A stretch of DNA of 64,000 nt from assembly GCF_003097615.1 (NCBI RefSeq), contig NZ_QCZG01000020.1, positions 1-64,000 on the forward strand, written 5' to 3'. How positions within the stretch are numbered: the first letter of the stretch is position 1; each line of letters opens with the position of its first letter. Below the pieces are notes generated by a model that worked only from the letters and a program-made list of their open reading frames with translations, was not told where the DNA came from and did no database searches. Shown here one piece after another: positions 19,377 through 29,308 of the stretch. The position numbers and the translations under genes are program-made. This DNA is from Pueribacillus theae. GTDB lineage: Bacteria; Bacillota; Bacilli; Bacillales; UBA6769.

Positions 19377-20237
19377 ATGAGTTTGAAAATAAGTTATCTT
19401 GGACCTAGTGGAACATTTACAGAATATGCCGCCAAAAAGATTTTTCCCAATGACGAGCTTATTCCATATAAAACGATTCCGAACTGCATTGATGCAGTAA
19501 GGGAAAATGAAGTCGAGTACAGTGTTGTGCCAATTGAAAATGCAATTGAGGGATCTGTCACAGTAACCGTTGATTACCTATTTAATGGAAACGGAAATCG
19601 GCTTCCGATTGTAGCTGACATTACGATTCCAATTAAACAGCATCTTATGGTTCATCCTTATCACGAAAAAACTTGGGAGCTGGCAAAATCGATTTATTCC
19701 CATCCCCAGGCTATTGCGCAGGCACATCATTATTTAAGAGAAAAGTTTCCGAATGCCTCGATCCATTATACAGATTCAACTGCTTCAGCGGCAAAATTTG
19801 TAAGGGAGAACCCGGATGAGATGATAGCGGCAATTGGAAATCAGTTCGCAGCGGAAACGTATGGGCTACAGATTGTCCAACATGATATCCATGACTTTCA
19901 AAATAATCATACGAAATTTGTTGTCTTGTCAAGAAAAAGTGAAAAATTGCCTAAGGGCAACTTTTACACTGGCGATAGAACAACGATAAAAGTGACACTG
20001 CCATCCGATTATCCGGGAGCGCTTCATCAAGTGTTGTCTGCTTTCGCGTGGAGAAAGCTAAACTTATCAAAAATCGAATCCAGGCCGTTAAAGACAGGTT
20101 TGGGCAATTATTTTTTCATTATTGATGTAGAGATGGAAGCAGATGAAGTGCTTATTCCTGGAGTGAAGGCTGAGCTTGAAGCATTGGGATGCGGCGTTGA
20201 CATCATTGGAAGTTACCCGTGTTTTAAAGTGGAATGA
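19377..20237 (+). CDS. pheA: Prephenate dehydratase
   Basis: Converts prephenate to phenylpyruvate in phenylalanine synthesis. The catalytic periplasmic-binding-like domain begins YLGPSGTFTEYAAKK and contains VPIENAIEGSV; the C-terminal ACT domain with the ESRP motif (SKIESRPLKTGLGNY) allows feedback inhibition by phenylalanine. Length 286 aa, normal for the monofunctional enzyme. The start codon has only a weak Shine-Dalgarno (ATAGGGG). Confidence 0.97.
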   Translation: MSLKISYLGPSGTFTEYAAKKIFPNDELIPYKTIPNCIDAVRENEVEYSVVPIENAIEGSVTVTVDYLFNGNGNRLPIVADITIPIKQHLMVHPYHEKTWELAKSIYSHPQAIAQAHHYLREKFPNASIHYTDSTASAAKFVRENPDEMIAAIGNQFAAETYGLQIVQHDIHDFQNNHTKFVVLSRKSEKLPKGNFYTGDRTTIKVTLPSDYPGALHQVLSAFAWRKLNLSKIESRPLKTGLGNYFFIIDVEMEADEVLIPGVKAELEALGCGVDIIGSYPCFKVE

Positions 20238-20250
20238 AGAAGATCGTGAG

Positions 20251-20286
20251 ATGGACAAAACGGAGAATCGCTTTGTCCATTTTTTT
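20251..20286 (+). terminator. Terminator after pheA
   Basis: ATGGACAAA pairs with TTTGTCCAT and is followed by TTTTTT. It lies between pheA and the convergent niaR and just reaches the niaR stop codon. Confidence 0.85.
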
Positions 20287-20833
20287 AATCATTTTGCCGT
20301 AATAAAAAGCCAGCTTTTTCTAAAGCATGGCAAGCCTCCTGAAGCTGTTCCTCATTTTCCGCATCCAGCGTATGCATATGAACCCCATCCGTTAGTTCTG
20401 ATAGCAGGGAGGCCTTTGCCGATTTCATTTTTTTTATAAATAAGTCAACATCTCTTCTACTGGAAATCATGAGGGATCCAGTTAAATCACCATAAACTGG
20501 ATGTTCAATCGTTGCATCTCTAACAGTGACACCGTGATCCACAAGGATTTCTAATTCTTTTCTCGTGTCTTCAGGCTTATGCTTCACCGCAATAACCCAC
20601 TGGAAAGGCGGTTTAGCAGGCGGCTGCTCCATGTATAAATACCCTTGTGCGGTTGCTACAATCGGTTCATTTTTCGCTTTTAACAGGGAAATATCTTGGA
20701 CTATAACCTGCCTCGATACATTCGTTCTTTTAGCAAGGGCACTGCCTGTTATTGGTTTTCCTTCTTCTTTTAGCCACTTTAAAATAAGCGCACGCCTTTC
20801 ATCTCCCAAAATTTTTTCCTTGTTCCCTTTCAT
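20285..20833 (-). CDS. niaR: NiaR, niacin-responsive repressor of NAD synthesis
   Basis: Represses NAD biosynthesis genes when nicotinate is available. It has an N-terminal winged helix-turn-helix (RRALILKWLKEEGKPITGS, RTNVSRQVIVQDISLLK) and a C-terminal 3H domain whose three conserved histidines bind metal and ligand (VDHGVTVRDATIEHPVYG, DGVHMHTLDA). 182 aa against 180 in B. subtilis YrxA. It lies 20 bases after nifS on the same strand, so the two form an operon divergent from nadBCA. Confidence 0.95.
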   Translation of the reverse strand: MKGNKEKILGDERRALILKWLKEEGKPITGSALAKRTNVSRQVIVQDISLLKAKNEPIVATAQGYLYMEQPPAKPPFQWVIAVKHKPEDTRKELEILVDHGVTVRDATIEHPVYGDLTGSLMISSRRDVDLFIKKMKSAKASLLSELTDGVHMHTLDAENEEQLQEACHALEKAGFLLRQND

Positions 20834-20852
20834 TGGAATCCTCCATTTTATT

Positions 20853-21986
20853 TCATTCTCGATTTTTGACGATTTCGTTTAAACAATTCGCAGCAGTGAT
20901 GCAATCTTTTTCATCGGTATATTTTCCAAATGAAATTCTTATGAACTCTCTTGCTTCGTCAATGGTTCTTCCTAAAGCGTGCATCGTGTAGGATGGCGTA
21001 TGTTCACCAATTTGACAAGCGGAGCCTGTGGAAAGTGCAATCCCGTGCCGGTTGCACTCAAGCATTGTATATTGTCCTTCCACACCTTTTAATCTCAATC
21101 CAAGCAAATACGGTGATTGAGCTTTGGAATCAGGGTGTTCCTCTACGATAATTTTATCATGATCCATTATACACGACAGAAAGATGTCACGTAGACGTTG
21201 AATTCGATTTTGTTCGCTCAAGATTGCTTCACAAGCTTCCTCAGCAGCATATACGAATGATACGATGCCTGGAAGATTGACTGTCCCAGGACGGAATCCA
21301 TTTTCATGTGTAACATCATCAAACAATGCTTTCCACTTTATTTCAGGCGAGATATAAACTGCACCCACTCCTTTCGGACCGTAAATCTTATGGCTTGCTA
21401 GGCTAATACTTGATAAGTTCGCTTTCTGGGTGTCAATTTCTATTTTTCCAAATGCTTGTACACAATCGCTGTGAAATAGAATCTTTCTCTTTTTTAGGAA
21501 AGCTCCAATTTCTTCAATATTTTGGATGACGCCAATCTCTCCATTTGTATAGGCAAGTGATACGAGTATCGTCTCGTTTGTAATGAGATTGGCTAAAGCA
21601 TCTCGTTCAACAATCCCGTGTGCATTGACAGGTACGTAACGAACGTCGAATCCTTCTTTTTTCAGCAGTTCAAAAGCTTGCAACACGGAAGCATGTTCCA
21701 TTTTAGATGTAATAATTTGTTTCCCTTTCTCTTTATGAGCCCGGGCAAGTGAAAGAATTGCTAGATGATTGGATTCTGTTCCACCACTTGTAAAATAAAT
21801 ACCATGCTCGTCACCGTTAATTAATTCAGCAAGTGTCTTTCGGGAAGCTGTTAATGAATGATCTGCAATGGTGCCGACATCATGTAAACTTTTTGGATTA
21901 CCGTATTGATTTTTTGCGATATGACCATATATTTCTAACGCTTTATCTGATATAGGTGTTGTTGCCGCATAATCTAAATAGATCAT
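20853..21986 (-). CDS. nifS: NifS/IscS-like cysteine desulfurase of the NAD operon
   Basis: PLP enzyme that mobilises sulfur from cysteine. It lies beside nadA and probably builds the [4Fe-4S] cluster of quinolinate synthase, as shown for the B. subtilis homologue. The PLP lysine is in SLASHKIYGPKG and the active cysteine in STGSACQIGEHTPS. Length 377 aa is typical. Divergent from nadB across a 123-base regulatory region; niaR follows. Confidence 0.95.
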   Translation of the reverse strand: MIYLDYAATTPISDKALEIYGHIAKNQYGNPKSLHDVGTIADHSLTASRKTLAELINGDEHGIYFTSGGTESNHLAILSLARAHKEKGKQIITSKMEHASVLQAFELLKKEGFDVRYVPVNAHGIVERDALANLITNETILVSLAYTNGEIGVIQNIEEIGAFLKKRKILFHSDCVQAFGKIEIDTQKANLSSISLASHKIYGPKGVGAVYISPEIKWKALFDDVTHENGFRPGTVNLPGIVSFVYAAEEACEAILSEQNRIQRLRDIFLSCIMDHDKIIVEEHPDSKAQSPYLLGLRLKGVEGQYTMLECNRHGIALSTGSACQIGEHTPSYTMHALGRTIDEAREFIRISFGKYTDEKDCITAANCLNEIVKNRE

Positions 21987-22045
21987 ATATTATCACCCTT
22001 TAACTTTTTTCTATAAAAATGGAAATATTGCCTGAACATTTATTC

Positions 22046-22088
22046 TTGTCATGTGTAATATTATATGTCAATATAGGTGTAAAGACAA
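22046..22088. promoter_or_regulatory. Candidate NiaR operator in the nifS-nadB divergent region
   Basis: TAGGTGTAAAGACA (22074-22087) resembles the AGGTGT/GACA-type NiaR sites of Bacillales, and TTGTCATGTGTAAT (22046-22059) may be a second, weaker half. The position between the two divergent NAD units, with niaR beside them, fits. The consensus is from memory and was not checked. Confidence 0.45.
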
Positions 22089-22109
22089 CTGGAGTAAAGG
22101 GGAAGATCT

Positions 22110-23654
22110 ATGCAAATAAGAAGAACGGATTGTCTCATTATTGGATCAGGTATTGCGGGGTTAATGATGGCAGAAATATTGTCCCAGTATAGGGAAGTTA
22201 CGATAATTACGAAAAGTTCATGGCATGACAGCAATTCGTTTCTAGCTCAAGGAGGGATTGCATCCGTAAGTACAGAGGATGACCATTGGACCGAGCATTT
22301 TTTAGATACGGTCAAAGCAGGAGAATATCATAATTTAGCAGAAATGGTCCGGCTGCTCGTTACAACGGCGCCTGAAATGGTGAATAAGCTGAAAGAAATT
22401 GGGGTGCCTTTTGATCGAAATAAAGATGGATCGTTTATGTTGGCTCAAGAAGGAGGACATAGCAGAAGAAGAATTTTTCATGCAGGTGGGGATGCAACGG
22501 GAAAAGAAATTGTGTCGTGTCTTTACGAGCGTGTGAGACGACATGTAACAGTGATTGAATATGAAACAGCTATTGAACTTATTTCAAAGAATGGCTTTTG
22601 CTACGGGACGTGGACAGTTAACAGTGTAGGCGAGCGGACGGTTTATCTCGCGAGCCACACGATTTTGTCAACTGGTGGATTAGGCCAATTATACTCCTTC
22701 ACCTCCAATCATCCGAATGCAACAGGAGACGGAATTGCGCTTGCGTATCGTGCTGGGGCAAAACTATCTGATCTTGAGTTTATTCAATTTCATCCGACTT
22801 TATTGATTAAGGATGGTAAATGCTTAGGGCTTGTCTCTGAGGCCGTTCGTGGTGAAGGAGCACGTCTCGTGACAGACAGTGGCCAATTTTTAATGGATGG
22901 CATTCACCCGATGAAAGACTTGGCACCTCGTCATATTGTTGCAAATGCCATTTATAACGCGATAAGTCAGGGAGAGAGAGTATATCTCGATATAAGTGCT
23001 ATTCCATTATTTGAAAAGCGTTTCCCGACAATTTCTCACATTTGCAAAGTAAATGGTGTTTCTCTTTCAGGGGGCCTTCTTCCTGTTGCTCCAGGATCTC
23101 ATTTTCTGATGGGTGGTGTTGTAACGGATTCAGTTGGACGGACGAATATTAAAAGGTTATATGCCATTGGTGAAGTAGCGAATACAACTGTTCATGGGGC
23201 GAACAGGCTTGCCAGCAACTCACTATTAGAAGCGATTGTTTTTGCAAAATGTGCGGCAAAATCAATTTTAAATGAAGGGTTTTTAACGACACCGATTTTT
23301 GAACAAGCTTTCAATGTCTCTTTTTGTGCTCTTCCAAAAGTAGATGAAATTAGAGCGGTAATGGACAGGTATGTTGGCATTGTACGTCATTATGAAGGTC
23401 TTTCGTATGCAGTAAATTGGTTTGAAACTTATTTAAGAAAAGAAGAAGCCAATCAAAGCTTTTCACTGGATGATGTAACAAGAAGAAATATGACAATGGT
23501 TGGCTGGCTTGTCGCTAAATCTGCTTTATTAAGAACGGAAAGTAGAGGAGGACATAACAGAAGCGACTATCCGAACAAATCGGATAAGTGGTGTAAAAAA
23601 AGAATCATTCATCAACATTCATCTAACGGAGCAAAGGAAATGGTTAATCAATAA
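22110..23654 (+). CDS. nadB: L-aspartate oxidase
   Basis: First step of de novo NAD synthesis, L-aspartate to iminoaspartate, FAD-dependent. The FAD dinucleotide fold is CLIIGSGIAGLMMAEIL near the N-terminus; FLAQGGIAS, the loop GGHSRRRIFHAGGDATG and ANRLASNSLLEA are family signatures. Length 514 aa is normal. The start follows AAAGGGG. It leads the nadB-nadC-nadA operon. Confidence 0.97.
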   Translation: MQIRRTDCLIIGSGIAGLMMAEILSQYREVTIITKSSWHDSNSFLAQGGIASVSTEDDHWTEHFLDTVKAGEYHNLAEMVRLLVTTAPEMVNKLKEIGVPFDRNKDGSFMLAQEGGHSRRRIFHAGGDATGKEIVSCLYERVRRHVTVIEYETAIELISKNGFCYGTWTVNSVGERTVYLASHTILSTGGLGQLYSFTSNHPNATGDGIALAYRAGAKLSDLEFIQFHPTLLIKDGKCLGLVSEAVRGEGARLVTDSGQFLMDGIHPMKDLAPRHIVANAIYNAISQGERVYLDISAIPLFEKRFPTISHICKVNGVSLSGGLLPVAPGSHFLMGGVVTDSVGRTNIKRLYAIGEVANTTVHGANRLASNSLLEAIVFAKCAAKSILNEGFLTTPIFEQAFNVSFCALPKVDEIRAVMDRYVGIVRHYEGLSYAVNWFETYLRKEEANQSFSLDDVTRRNMTMVGWLVAKSALLRTESRGGHNRSDYPNKSDKWCKKRIIHQHSSNGAKEMVNQ

Positions 23655-23668
23655 AAAAGGGGATTTAT

Positions 23669-24538
23669 ATGAATAAATTACTTTTAAGAGAGAAATTAAC
23701 GCAATTTTTCATGGAGGATATTGGAGTTCGAGATGTAACAAGCAGTTCAATTTTTAAGCATGGGGAGCAAGGAAGCGGTGTTATTGTAGCCAAGGAAGAT
23801 GGTGTTATCGCAGGATTATCGATTATCTCAGAAGGTTATCACATTTTAAATCCGTCAATGGAAACTAAATTTCACTGTACAGATGGGGATCGTGTAAAAA
23901 AAGGAGATGTCATTGCACAAGTATATGGAGAAATAGCCGATTTACTGAGTGGTGAACGGGTCATTCTGAATCTTTTTCAACGTATGAGTGGTATCGCTAC
24001 GAAAACGAATGAAGCGGTACAAAAACTTCGCTGTTCTCATACAAAGGTGTGTGACACGAGAAAAACGATGCCGGGACTCCGAATGTTTGACAAGTATGCG
24101 GTTCGCTGTGGTGGAGGAGATAATCACCGCGTTGGTTTGTATGATGGTGTCATGCTAAAAGATAACCATATCGCACATATTGGAAGCATTACAAAAGCTG
24201 TTCAGAAAGTAAGAGAACAAGTGGGGCATATGGTAAAGATCGAAGTTGAAACAGAATCTGAAGAGGAAGTTATCGAAGCGGTTCAAGCGGGTGCGGATGT
24301 GATCATGTTTGATAATCGCTCTCCGAAAGAAATTGAAGCATTTGTTAAATTAGTTCCGAAGCATATCATTACAGAAGCTTCAGGAGGTATTACCGTCGAA
24401 GCTTTGTCAGATTTTCGCCATACTGGGGTTGATTATATATCGCTTGGAGAATTAACACATTCAGTAAAAGCAATGGATACGAGTTTACTCGTTGAAGGAG
24501 GCAAAAAACATGAAAATGTTAGAACGGATTCAGAATAA
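23669..24538 (+). CDS. nadC: Nicotinate-nucleotide pyrophosphorylase (quinolinate phosphoribosyltransferase)
   Basis: Converts quinolinate and PRPP to nicotinate mononucleotide. Signatures: [20 protein letters not shown] (about 130-149), [17 protein letters not shown] and the C-terminal [11 protein letters not shown]. 289 aa, normal. Starts 15 bases after nadB and overlaps nadA by 29 bases. Confidence 0.97.
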   Translation: MNKLLLREKLTQFFMEDIGVRDVTSSSIFKHGEQGSGVIVAKEDGVIAGLSIISEGYHILNPSMETKFHCTDGDRVKKGDVIAQVYGEIADLLSGERVILNLFQRMSGIATKTNEAVQKLRCSHTKVCDTRKTMPGLRMFDKYAVRCGGGDNHRVGLYDGVMLKDNHIAHIGSITKAVQKVREQVGHMVKIEVETESEEEVIEAVQAGADVIMFDNRSPKEIEAFVKLVPKHIITEASGGITVEALSDFRHTGVDYISLGELTHSVKAMDTSLLVEGGKKHENVRTDSE

Positions 24539-25664
24539 TCAAGTGCTGCCACAACAATATAAATCTCTAGATCGACATGAGATGGAAAAAAGAGTGAGCG
24601 AAATAAAAGAAAAATTAGGTTCACGCCTCTTTATTCCTGGCCATCACTATCAAAAAGACGAAGTGATTCAATTTGCGGATGCAACAGGCGATTCACTTCA
24701 GTTGGCAAGATTAGCACAATCCAATCAATCAGCAAAATTTATCGTCTTTCTCGGTGTTCACTTTATGGCGGAAACTGCGGATATATTAACGAATGATGAT
24801 CAAATCGTTATTTTGCCTGATATGAGAGCAGGTTGTTCGATGGCAGATATGGCCAATATTCATCAACTTGATCGAGCATGGAAGAAGATGCTTGAACAGT
24901 TTGAAGATACGATATTGCCGCTCACGTATGTTAATTCTACAGCGGCGATTAAAGCATTTTGCGGAAAACATGGTGGTGCAACGGTTACGTCTTCAAATGC
25001 GAAAGAAATGTTACAGTGGGCTTTTTCTCAAAAATCTCGTGTTTTATTTTTGCCTGATCAACATCTTGGGCGTAATACTGCTTTTGATTTAGGCATCAAT
25101 TTAGATGAGATGGCTGTTTGGGATCCGATTGAAGATGTATTCGAATATGAAGGTGATTTAAATAAAGTGAAAGTTATTTTATGGAAAGGATATTGCAGTG
25201 TTCACGAGAAGTTTACAGTGCAAAATGTAAATGATATTCGAGCGAAAGATCCAGAGATCAATGTTCTCGTTCATCCTGAGTGCACGCATGAGGTTGTTCG
25301 CTTGTCCGACTTTTCAGGTTCGACGAATTTTATCATCGATACAATTGAAAAAGCTCCTGCTAAGAGTAAATGGGCAATAGGGACAGAAATGAATCTCGTT
25401 AATCGATTGATTTCGATGCATCCAGACAAACAGATTGAATCATTAAATCCGAATATGTGTCCATGCTTAACGATGAATCGAATTGATTTGCCTCATTTAT
25501 TATGGACGCTTGATAACATTGTTGGGGATAACATTCATAATCAAATAAGTGTCGATGAAGAGACGGCTTCTTTTGCTCAAATTGCTTTAACAAGGATGTT
25601 AGAAAGGTCGCTCAAATCCCTTCCTGAAAAAGTCATATTAGTTACGCAGAAAACATACATTTAA
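24510..25664 (+). CDS. nadA: Quinolinate synthase
   Basis: Condenses iminoaspartate with dihydroxyacetone phosphate; needs a [4Fe-4S] cluster. Conserved cysteines are visible in [29 protein letters not shown] and [13 protein letters not shown] chose ATG at 24510, after GGAGG; the frame extends 18 bases upstream within nadC. 384 aa against about 368 in B. subtilis. Its sulfur donor NifS is encoded divergently next door. Confidence 0.97.
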   Translation: MKMLERIQNNQVLPQQYKSLDRHEMEKRVSEIKEKLGSRLFIPGHHYQKDEVIQFADATGDSLQLARLAQSNQSAKFIVFLGVHFMAETADILTNDDQIVILPDMRAGCSMADMANIHQLDRAWKKMLEQFEDTILPLTYVNSTAAIKAFCGKHGGATVTSSNAKEMLQWAFSQKSRVLFLPDQHLGRNTAFDLGINLDEMAVWDPIEDVFEYEGDLNKVKVILWKGYCSVHEKFTVQNVNDIRAKDPEINVLVHPECTHEVVRLSDFSGSTNFIIDTIEKAPAKSKWAIGTEMNLVNRLISMHPDKQIESLNPNMCPCLTMNRIDLPHLLWTLDNIVGDNIHNQISVDEETASFAQIALTRMLERSLKSLPEKVILVTQKTYI

Positions 25665-25746
25665 AGAGAGAATTTGATTGTGAAGTGTAGCATAACGCCT
25701 ATCCGCACATATACTGTATAGACTTATTCTCAGGAGGGGAATGTAA

Positions 25747-26589
25747 TTGAAGATCCATATCGTACAAAAAGGGGATACACTTTGGAAAATTGCCGAGAAG
25801 TATAATGTAAATTTTGAAGAACTTAAAAATATGAATACCCAGCTTAGCGACCCAAATATGCTTATGCCAGGTATGAAGATTAAAGTGCCAACAGGCGGCA
25901 TGCATGTGAAAAAACATAAAAAAGAGGCCCCAATTATAAAAGAACAACCAACAAAACATGTCCCGATGCCACCACCAGTGCCAAAAAAGTTCTATGACGA
26001 ATCACCAGAGTCGCCGGAAGGTTTTCATCCAATGCCTGAAGTCAATATACCGATTAACCAACCTGCTCCATTACCGGTGATGCAGGCGCCGACCCCAATG
26101 CCTTGTGGTTGTCCGCCGATGATGCCACCTCCGCCTCCAGTGCCTTGCGGATGTCAGCCTGTTATGCCGCCATGTCCTCATCCAATGCCGGGAATGGTTC
26201 ACGGGATGGGGTACCCGGCTTACGGGAACGTGATGATGCCGCCTGGACCTGTTATGGGAGAAATGGAAATGAATGACGAATCATCAAGCTTCATGCCAAG
26301 TCCGGATTATCATCATCATATGGGAACACAAGGAATGCCGTATGCTCCATATTACGGCGGTTATGAAATGGGAGGCCAAGGTAATCCCCATATGTACGGA
26401 AACCCACAGCCATATTATTATGGTGGACAGCAAATGCATGGCTATTCTCCAATGATGCCAGGCTATTCACAAGCACCATTGTTCCCTGGCTATGGATCTA
26501 ACCCGTATGGCATGGAAAGTTCGTACATGGGGCATTACCGGGAGTCGGAAAATGAAGAGAAGTCGAATGATGATGATGACACAATTTAA
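25747..26589 (+). CDS. safA: Morphogenetic spore coat protein SafA
   Basis: LysM protein that organises the inner spore coat and binds SpoVID. The LysM domain occupies residues 1-46 (MKIHIVQKGDTLWKIAEKY), nearly the same as in B. subtilis. The rest is low complexity, rich in Pro, Met, Gly, Tyr and His, with repeated PCGC motifs about residues 118-150 and a GYG/YYGG-rich tail. 280 aa, shorter than the 387 of B. subtilis. It starts at TTG after AGGAGGGG. CATATACT (25708-25715) upstream resembles a sigma-E -10 box, but the -35 spacing is poor. Confidence 0.92.
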   Translation: MKIHIVQKGDTLWKIAEKYNVNFEELKNMNTQLSDPNMLMPGMKIKVPTGGMHVKKHKKEAPIIKEQPTKHVPMPPPVPKKFYDESPESPEGFHPMPEVNIPINQPAPLPVMQAPTPMPCGCPPMMPPPPPVPCGCQPVMPPCPHPMPGMVHGMGYPAYGNVMMPPGPVMGEMEMNDESSSFMPSPDYHHHMGTQGMPYAPYYGGYEMGGQGNPHMYGNPQPYYYGGQQMHGYSPMMPGYSQAPLFPGYGSNPYGMESSYMGHYRESENEEKSNDDDDTI

Positions 26590-26608
26590 TAATGAGAAAA
26601 GAGGCGAT

Positions 26609-27553
26609 TTGTACAATAATCGTCTCTTTTCTTCTCTATTGTCTCAAAAAGGGCTTACTATTACTCAAATTCATCACATAAAAGAAAATGTATTGTTGCT
26701 CGAAACGGATAAAGATAAAAAGATTTTAAAAGGATTTCGCTCAAAACGAGAACTTTTCTTTCAATTTTATTTTATAAATACATTAAATCGAAGATCTCCG
26801 GATTCCTTTATCGCATTTGAATATTTTCCAGATGGCAACATTTTTTTTAAATATAATCATCGGTATTGGGGTTTGATGACATTTGTTAATGGAGAGCAGC
26901 TTCATTTCGCAAAAAAACAAGACCAACGTGACGCTTTTTATGCAGTGAGGCACTTTCATAAAATGAATCAAGGCATGGAGGCGATTCAGAATACCCGTTA
27001 TTATATAGGGTTGATTGAGCATTATGAATCAAGGCTTCGTTTCTTTACACAGGCCGTCCCATATCTGCCCGATCAATCACGCGGAATGTTTAATGAGATA
27101 CTTAACTGGGGAAATTATTCTTTAACGCTGTTGTCACAGGAACCGATCAAGGAAATGGAAGCGCAAGCGATACAAGAATTGCATTGGATCCACGGTGATC
27201 TTGCTGATCACAATTTTATTCGCAGTCATGACAAACAAGTTTTTCTCATCGACTTTGATCTCGTTGCAATCGCCCCCCAGCCCTATGACGATTTACAGCT
27301 TTCACATCGTATTCTTGTCAATAATGGCTGGGATATACAAGAACTGCTTACTTGCATTCCAACATTAGAACACCTCTTGTGTGAACGGTGGTTTCTATGT
27401 GCGCTTCTTTTTCCGAATGATCTAATTAGGGAATGGAAGCATTGGTTTAATGGGCGCCTGCAAATCAATAAGCAATCTTTATTGGAATATAGTGAAAGGC
27501 AGTTTACGCTACGATCACCTGTAGTCCGGGAAATCATTCATATGTTAGACTAA
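26609..27553 (+). CDS. CotS/YsxE/YutH-like kinase-fold spore protein
   Basis: About 314 residues of the aminoglycoside-phosphotransferase-like fold found in spore coat proteins such as CotS, CotI, YutH and YsxE. The catalytic loop IHGDLADHN and metal-binding LIDFDL are intact, so it may be an active kinase; no substrate can be assigned. The start is uncertain: TTG at 26609 lies after AGAGG and 20 bases beyond safA, but an in-frame run of ATGs at 26567 overlaps the safA end. Position after safA suggests a coat role. ysxE normally follows spoVID, where it is absent here. Confidence 0.75.
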   Translation: MYNNRLFSSLLSQKGLTITQIHHIKENVLLLETDKDKKILKGFRSKRELFFQFYFINTLNRRSPDSFIAFEYFPDGNIFFKYNHRYWGLMTFVNGEQLHFAKKQDQRDAFYAVRHFHKMNQGMEAIQNTRYYIGLIEHYESRLRFFTQAVPYLPDQSRGMFNEILNWGNYSLTLLSQEPIKEMEAQAIQELHWIHGDLADHNFIRSHDKQVFLIDFDLVAIAPQPYDDLQLSHRILVNNGWDIQELLTCIPTLEHLLCERWFLCALLFPNDLIREWKHWFNGRLQINKQSLLEYSERQFTLRSPVVREIIHMLD

Positions 27554-27582
27554 GACAGGAGAAGATGGAAGGTGGGAGAAGT

Positions 27583-28323
27583 GTGGAGAAGAAGGTAAAT
27601 TTTTTAGTGGATTGGCTTCGGGAGAAAGTGAACGAATCGAAAATGAACGGATTGCTTGTCGGGGTAAGCGGTGGGATTGATTCGGCGGTTGTTGCCTTTT
27701 TAATTAAGCGTGCATTCCCTGACAACTCGCTCGGTGTCATTATGCCTGTCAAAAGCACGTCATCTGACCGGGATGACGCCCTTCAAGTAATTCAAAAAGC
27801 AGAGTTGGATTACATTGATATCGATTTATCGGAAGCCCACGAAGTTCTTTTTCATGCAATCAATAACAAGTTAAAAGAAAAGAATGCATTAAATGAGCAA
27901 AAGATGCAAATGGGTGATGCCAATTTAAGGGCAAGGATTAGAATGAGCACGCTTTATGCGATTGCCAATAATTATGGTTATCTTGTTTGCGGAACGGATA
28001 ATGCAGCTGAATGGTATACAGGCTACTTTACAAAATATGGCGATGGCGGTGTGGACATAAATCCACTCATTCATTTGAAAAAAGGACAAGTCCGTGAAAT
28101 GGCATCCTATTTAGGGGTCCCTGATTCCGTTGTATCGAAAGCACCAAGTGCCGGGCTTTGGGAAGGCCAGACAGACGAAACAGAATTAGGTACAACATAT
28201 GCTGCGATTGATGCATTTTTGGACGGTAAAGAGATTCCTGAAAAAGATAAAGCAATTATAAACAAGCTTCACGAAATAACAGAGCACAAAAGAAATACGC
28301 CTGCAATCCCTCCAAATTTTTAG
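27583..28323 (+). CDS. nadE: Ammonia-dependent NAD synthetase
   Basis: Last step of NAD synthesis, amidating deaminated NAD with ammonia. The ATP pyrophosphatase motif is GVSGGIDSAVVAF (residues about 27-39); later signatures are GTDNAAEWYTGYFTKYGDGG and PSAGLWEGQTDETELG. There is no glutaminase domain. GTG at 27583 follows GGTGGGAG; ATG at 27565 is a possible alternative. 246 aa, of the shorter NadE type. Grouping with nadBCA differs from B. subtilis, where nadE is elsewhere. Confidence 0.93.
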   Translation: MEKKVNFLVDWLREKVNESKMNGLLVGVSGGIDSAVVAFLIKRAFPDNSLGVIMPVKSTSSDRDDALQVIQKAELDYIDIDLSEAHEVLFHAINNKLKEKNALNEQKMQMGDANLRARIRMSTLYAIANNYGYLVCGTDNAAEWYTGYFTKYGDGGVDINPLIHLKKGQVREMASYLGVPDSVVSKAPSAGLWEGQTDETELGTTYAAIDAFLDGKEIPEKDKAIINKLHEITEHKRNTPAIPPNF

Positions 28324-28397
28324 AGGTTTTGCCTATAAGTGTAAGGATGAAACCGACTCCTTTTCGCCATCATAGAAGGTGAAAGGGGGTCAATTTA

Positions 28398-29216
28398 ATG
28401 AAAAAGATTGCATTAACGATATCCACAATGATGTTAGCCGGAGGGCTTGCGGCATGTAACACGAATGACGACAACGCCTTTAACGATAGATACGATAACA
28501 ACACAAGGCCTATCGGTTATTATACGGATGACAATGACAACACCAGGCGTGGTTGGATAGGCAACGGCGATAACAATGCCAATCGAAATAACAACGATCG
28601 GCGAGGCTGGTTTGGTAATGGCAATAACAATGGGAATGGAACCGGTTTTGGCAATAATAATGATGGGCGAGGATTAGTTGGTACGAACGATGATGCGAAC
28701 CGAAGACAAAGCCCTTTCATGGATCGCGACGATCAAGTGAACAACCGGAATGAAGGCCCAATAACTGACATGATGGATCGGGATGACCATGACCAACTCG
28801 GAAACAACCCTCAAAACAACAACCGAAGAGGAACAATGGAAAACCGTGGAAATGTTGGTTACTATGACGGCACAGATGGAAAACTTGCACGTAAAGTATC
28901 TGATCGCGTAAAAGATCTTAAAGGCGTTCAAGATGCTCGAACAATTGTCTATGGCGACCAAATCATTATCGGTGTAGACACGAAAAACGATAACGACAGA
29001 GATGTTGACAGACAAGTCCGCAACGCTGTCCGTGACATCGTCCAAACGCGAAATGTTACAGTTGTCTCTGATGACGATGATATGTTTAACCGAATTCGTA
29101 CAGTAGACACGAATTTGCGCAACGGAAACGGGATGGACGAAGTTCAGTCTGACATTAATGCAATTTTGGATGACCTAGGTGATGCGATTTCACGTCCTTT
29201 CCAAAACAATAGATAA
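28398..29216 (+). CDS. YhcN/YlaJ family sporulation lipoprotein
   Basis: A 272-residue lipoprotein. The signal peptide ends in a lipobox (GGLAAC, Cys near residue 20). Residues about 22-150 are a low-complexity Asn/Asp/Gly/Arg-rich stretch with repeated RRGW(I/F)GNG motifs. The C-terminal 110 residues form the YhcN/YlaJ domain (RKVSDRVKDLKGVQDART, DQIIIGVDT). Relatives in B. subtilis include spore membrane lipoproteins. GAAAGGGGG precedes the start and a strong terminator follows. Confidence 0.85.
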   Translation: MKKIALTISTMMLAGGLAACNTNDDNAFNDRYDNNTRPIGYYTDDNDNTRRGWIGNGDNNANRNNNDRRGWFGNGNNNGNGTGFGNNNDGRGLVGTNDDANRRQSPFMDRDDQVNNRNEGPITDMMDRDDHDQLGNNPQNNNRRGTMENRGNVGYYDGTDGKLARKVSDRVKDLKGVQDARTIVYGDQIIIGVDTKNDNDRDVDRQVRNAVRDIVQTRNVTVVSDDDDMFNRIRTVDTNLRNGNGMDEVQSDINAILDDLGDAISRPFQNNR

Positions 29217-29222
29217 AAAAAG

Positions 29223-29260
29223 AAAAACAGGGAATGACATTCTGTCAGGACCCTGTTTTT
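29223..29260 (+). terminator. Terminator after the YhcN-like gene
   Basis: AAAAACAGGG pairs with CCCTGTTTTT; the loop contains a further TGACA/TGTCA pairing. Confidence 0.85.
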
Positions 29261-29308
29261 CGCTGTTTTATGTTATATTAAAAAATAATAGATGTAGGAG
29301 GAGCACAT

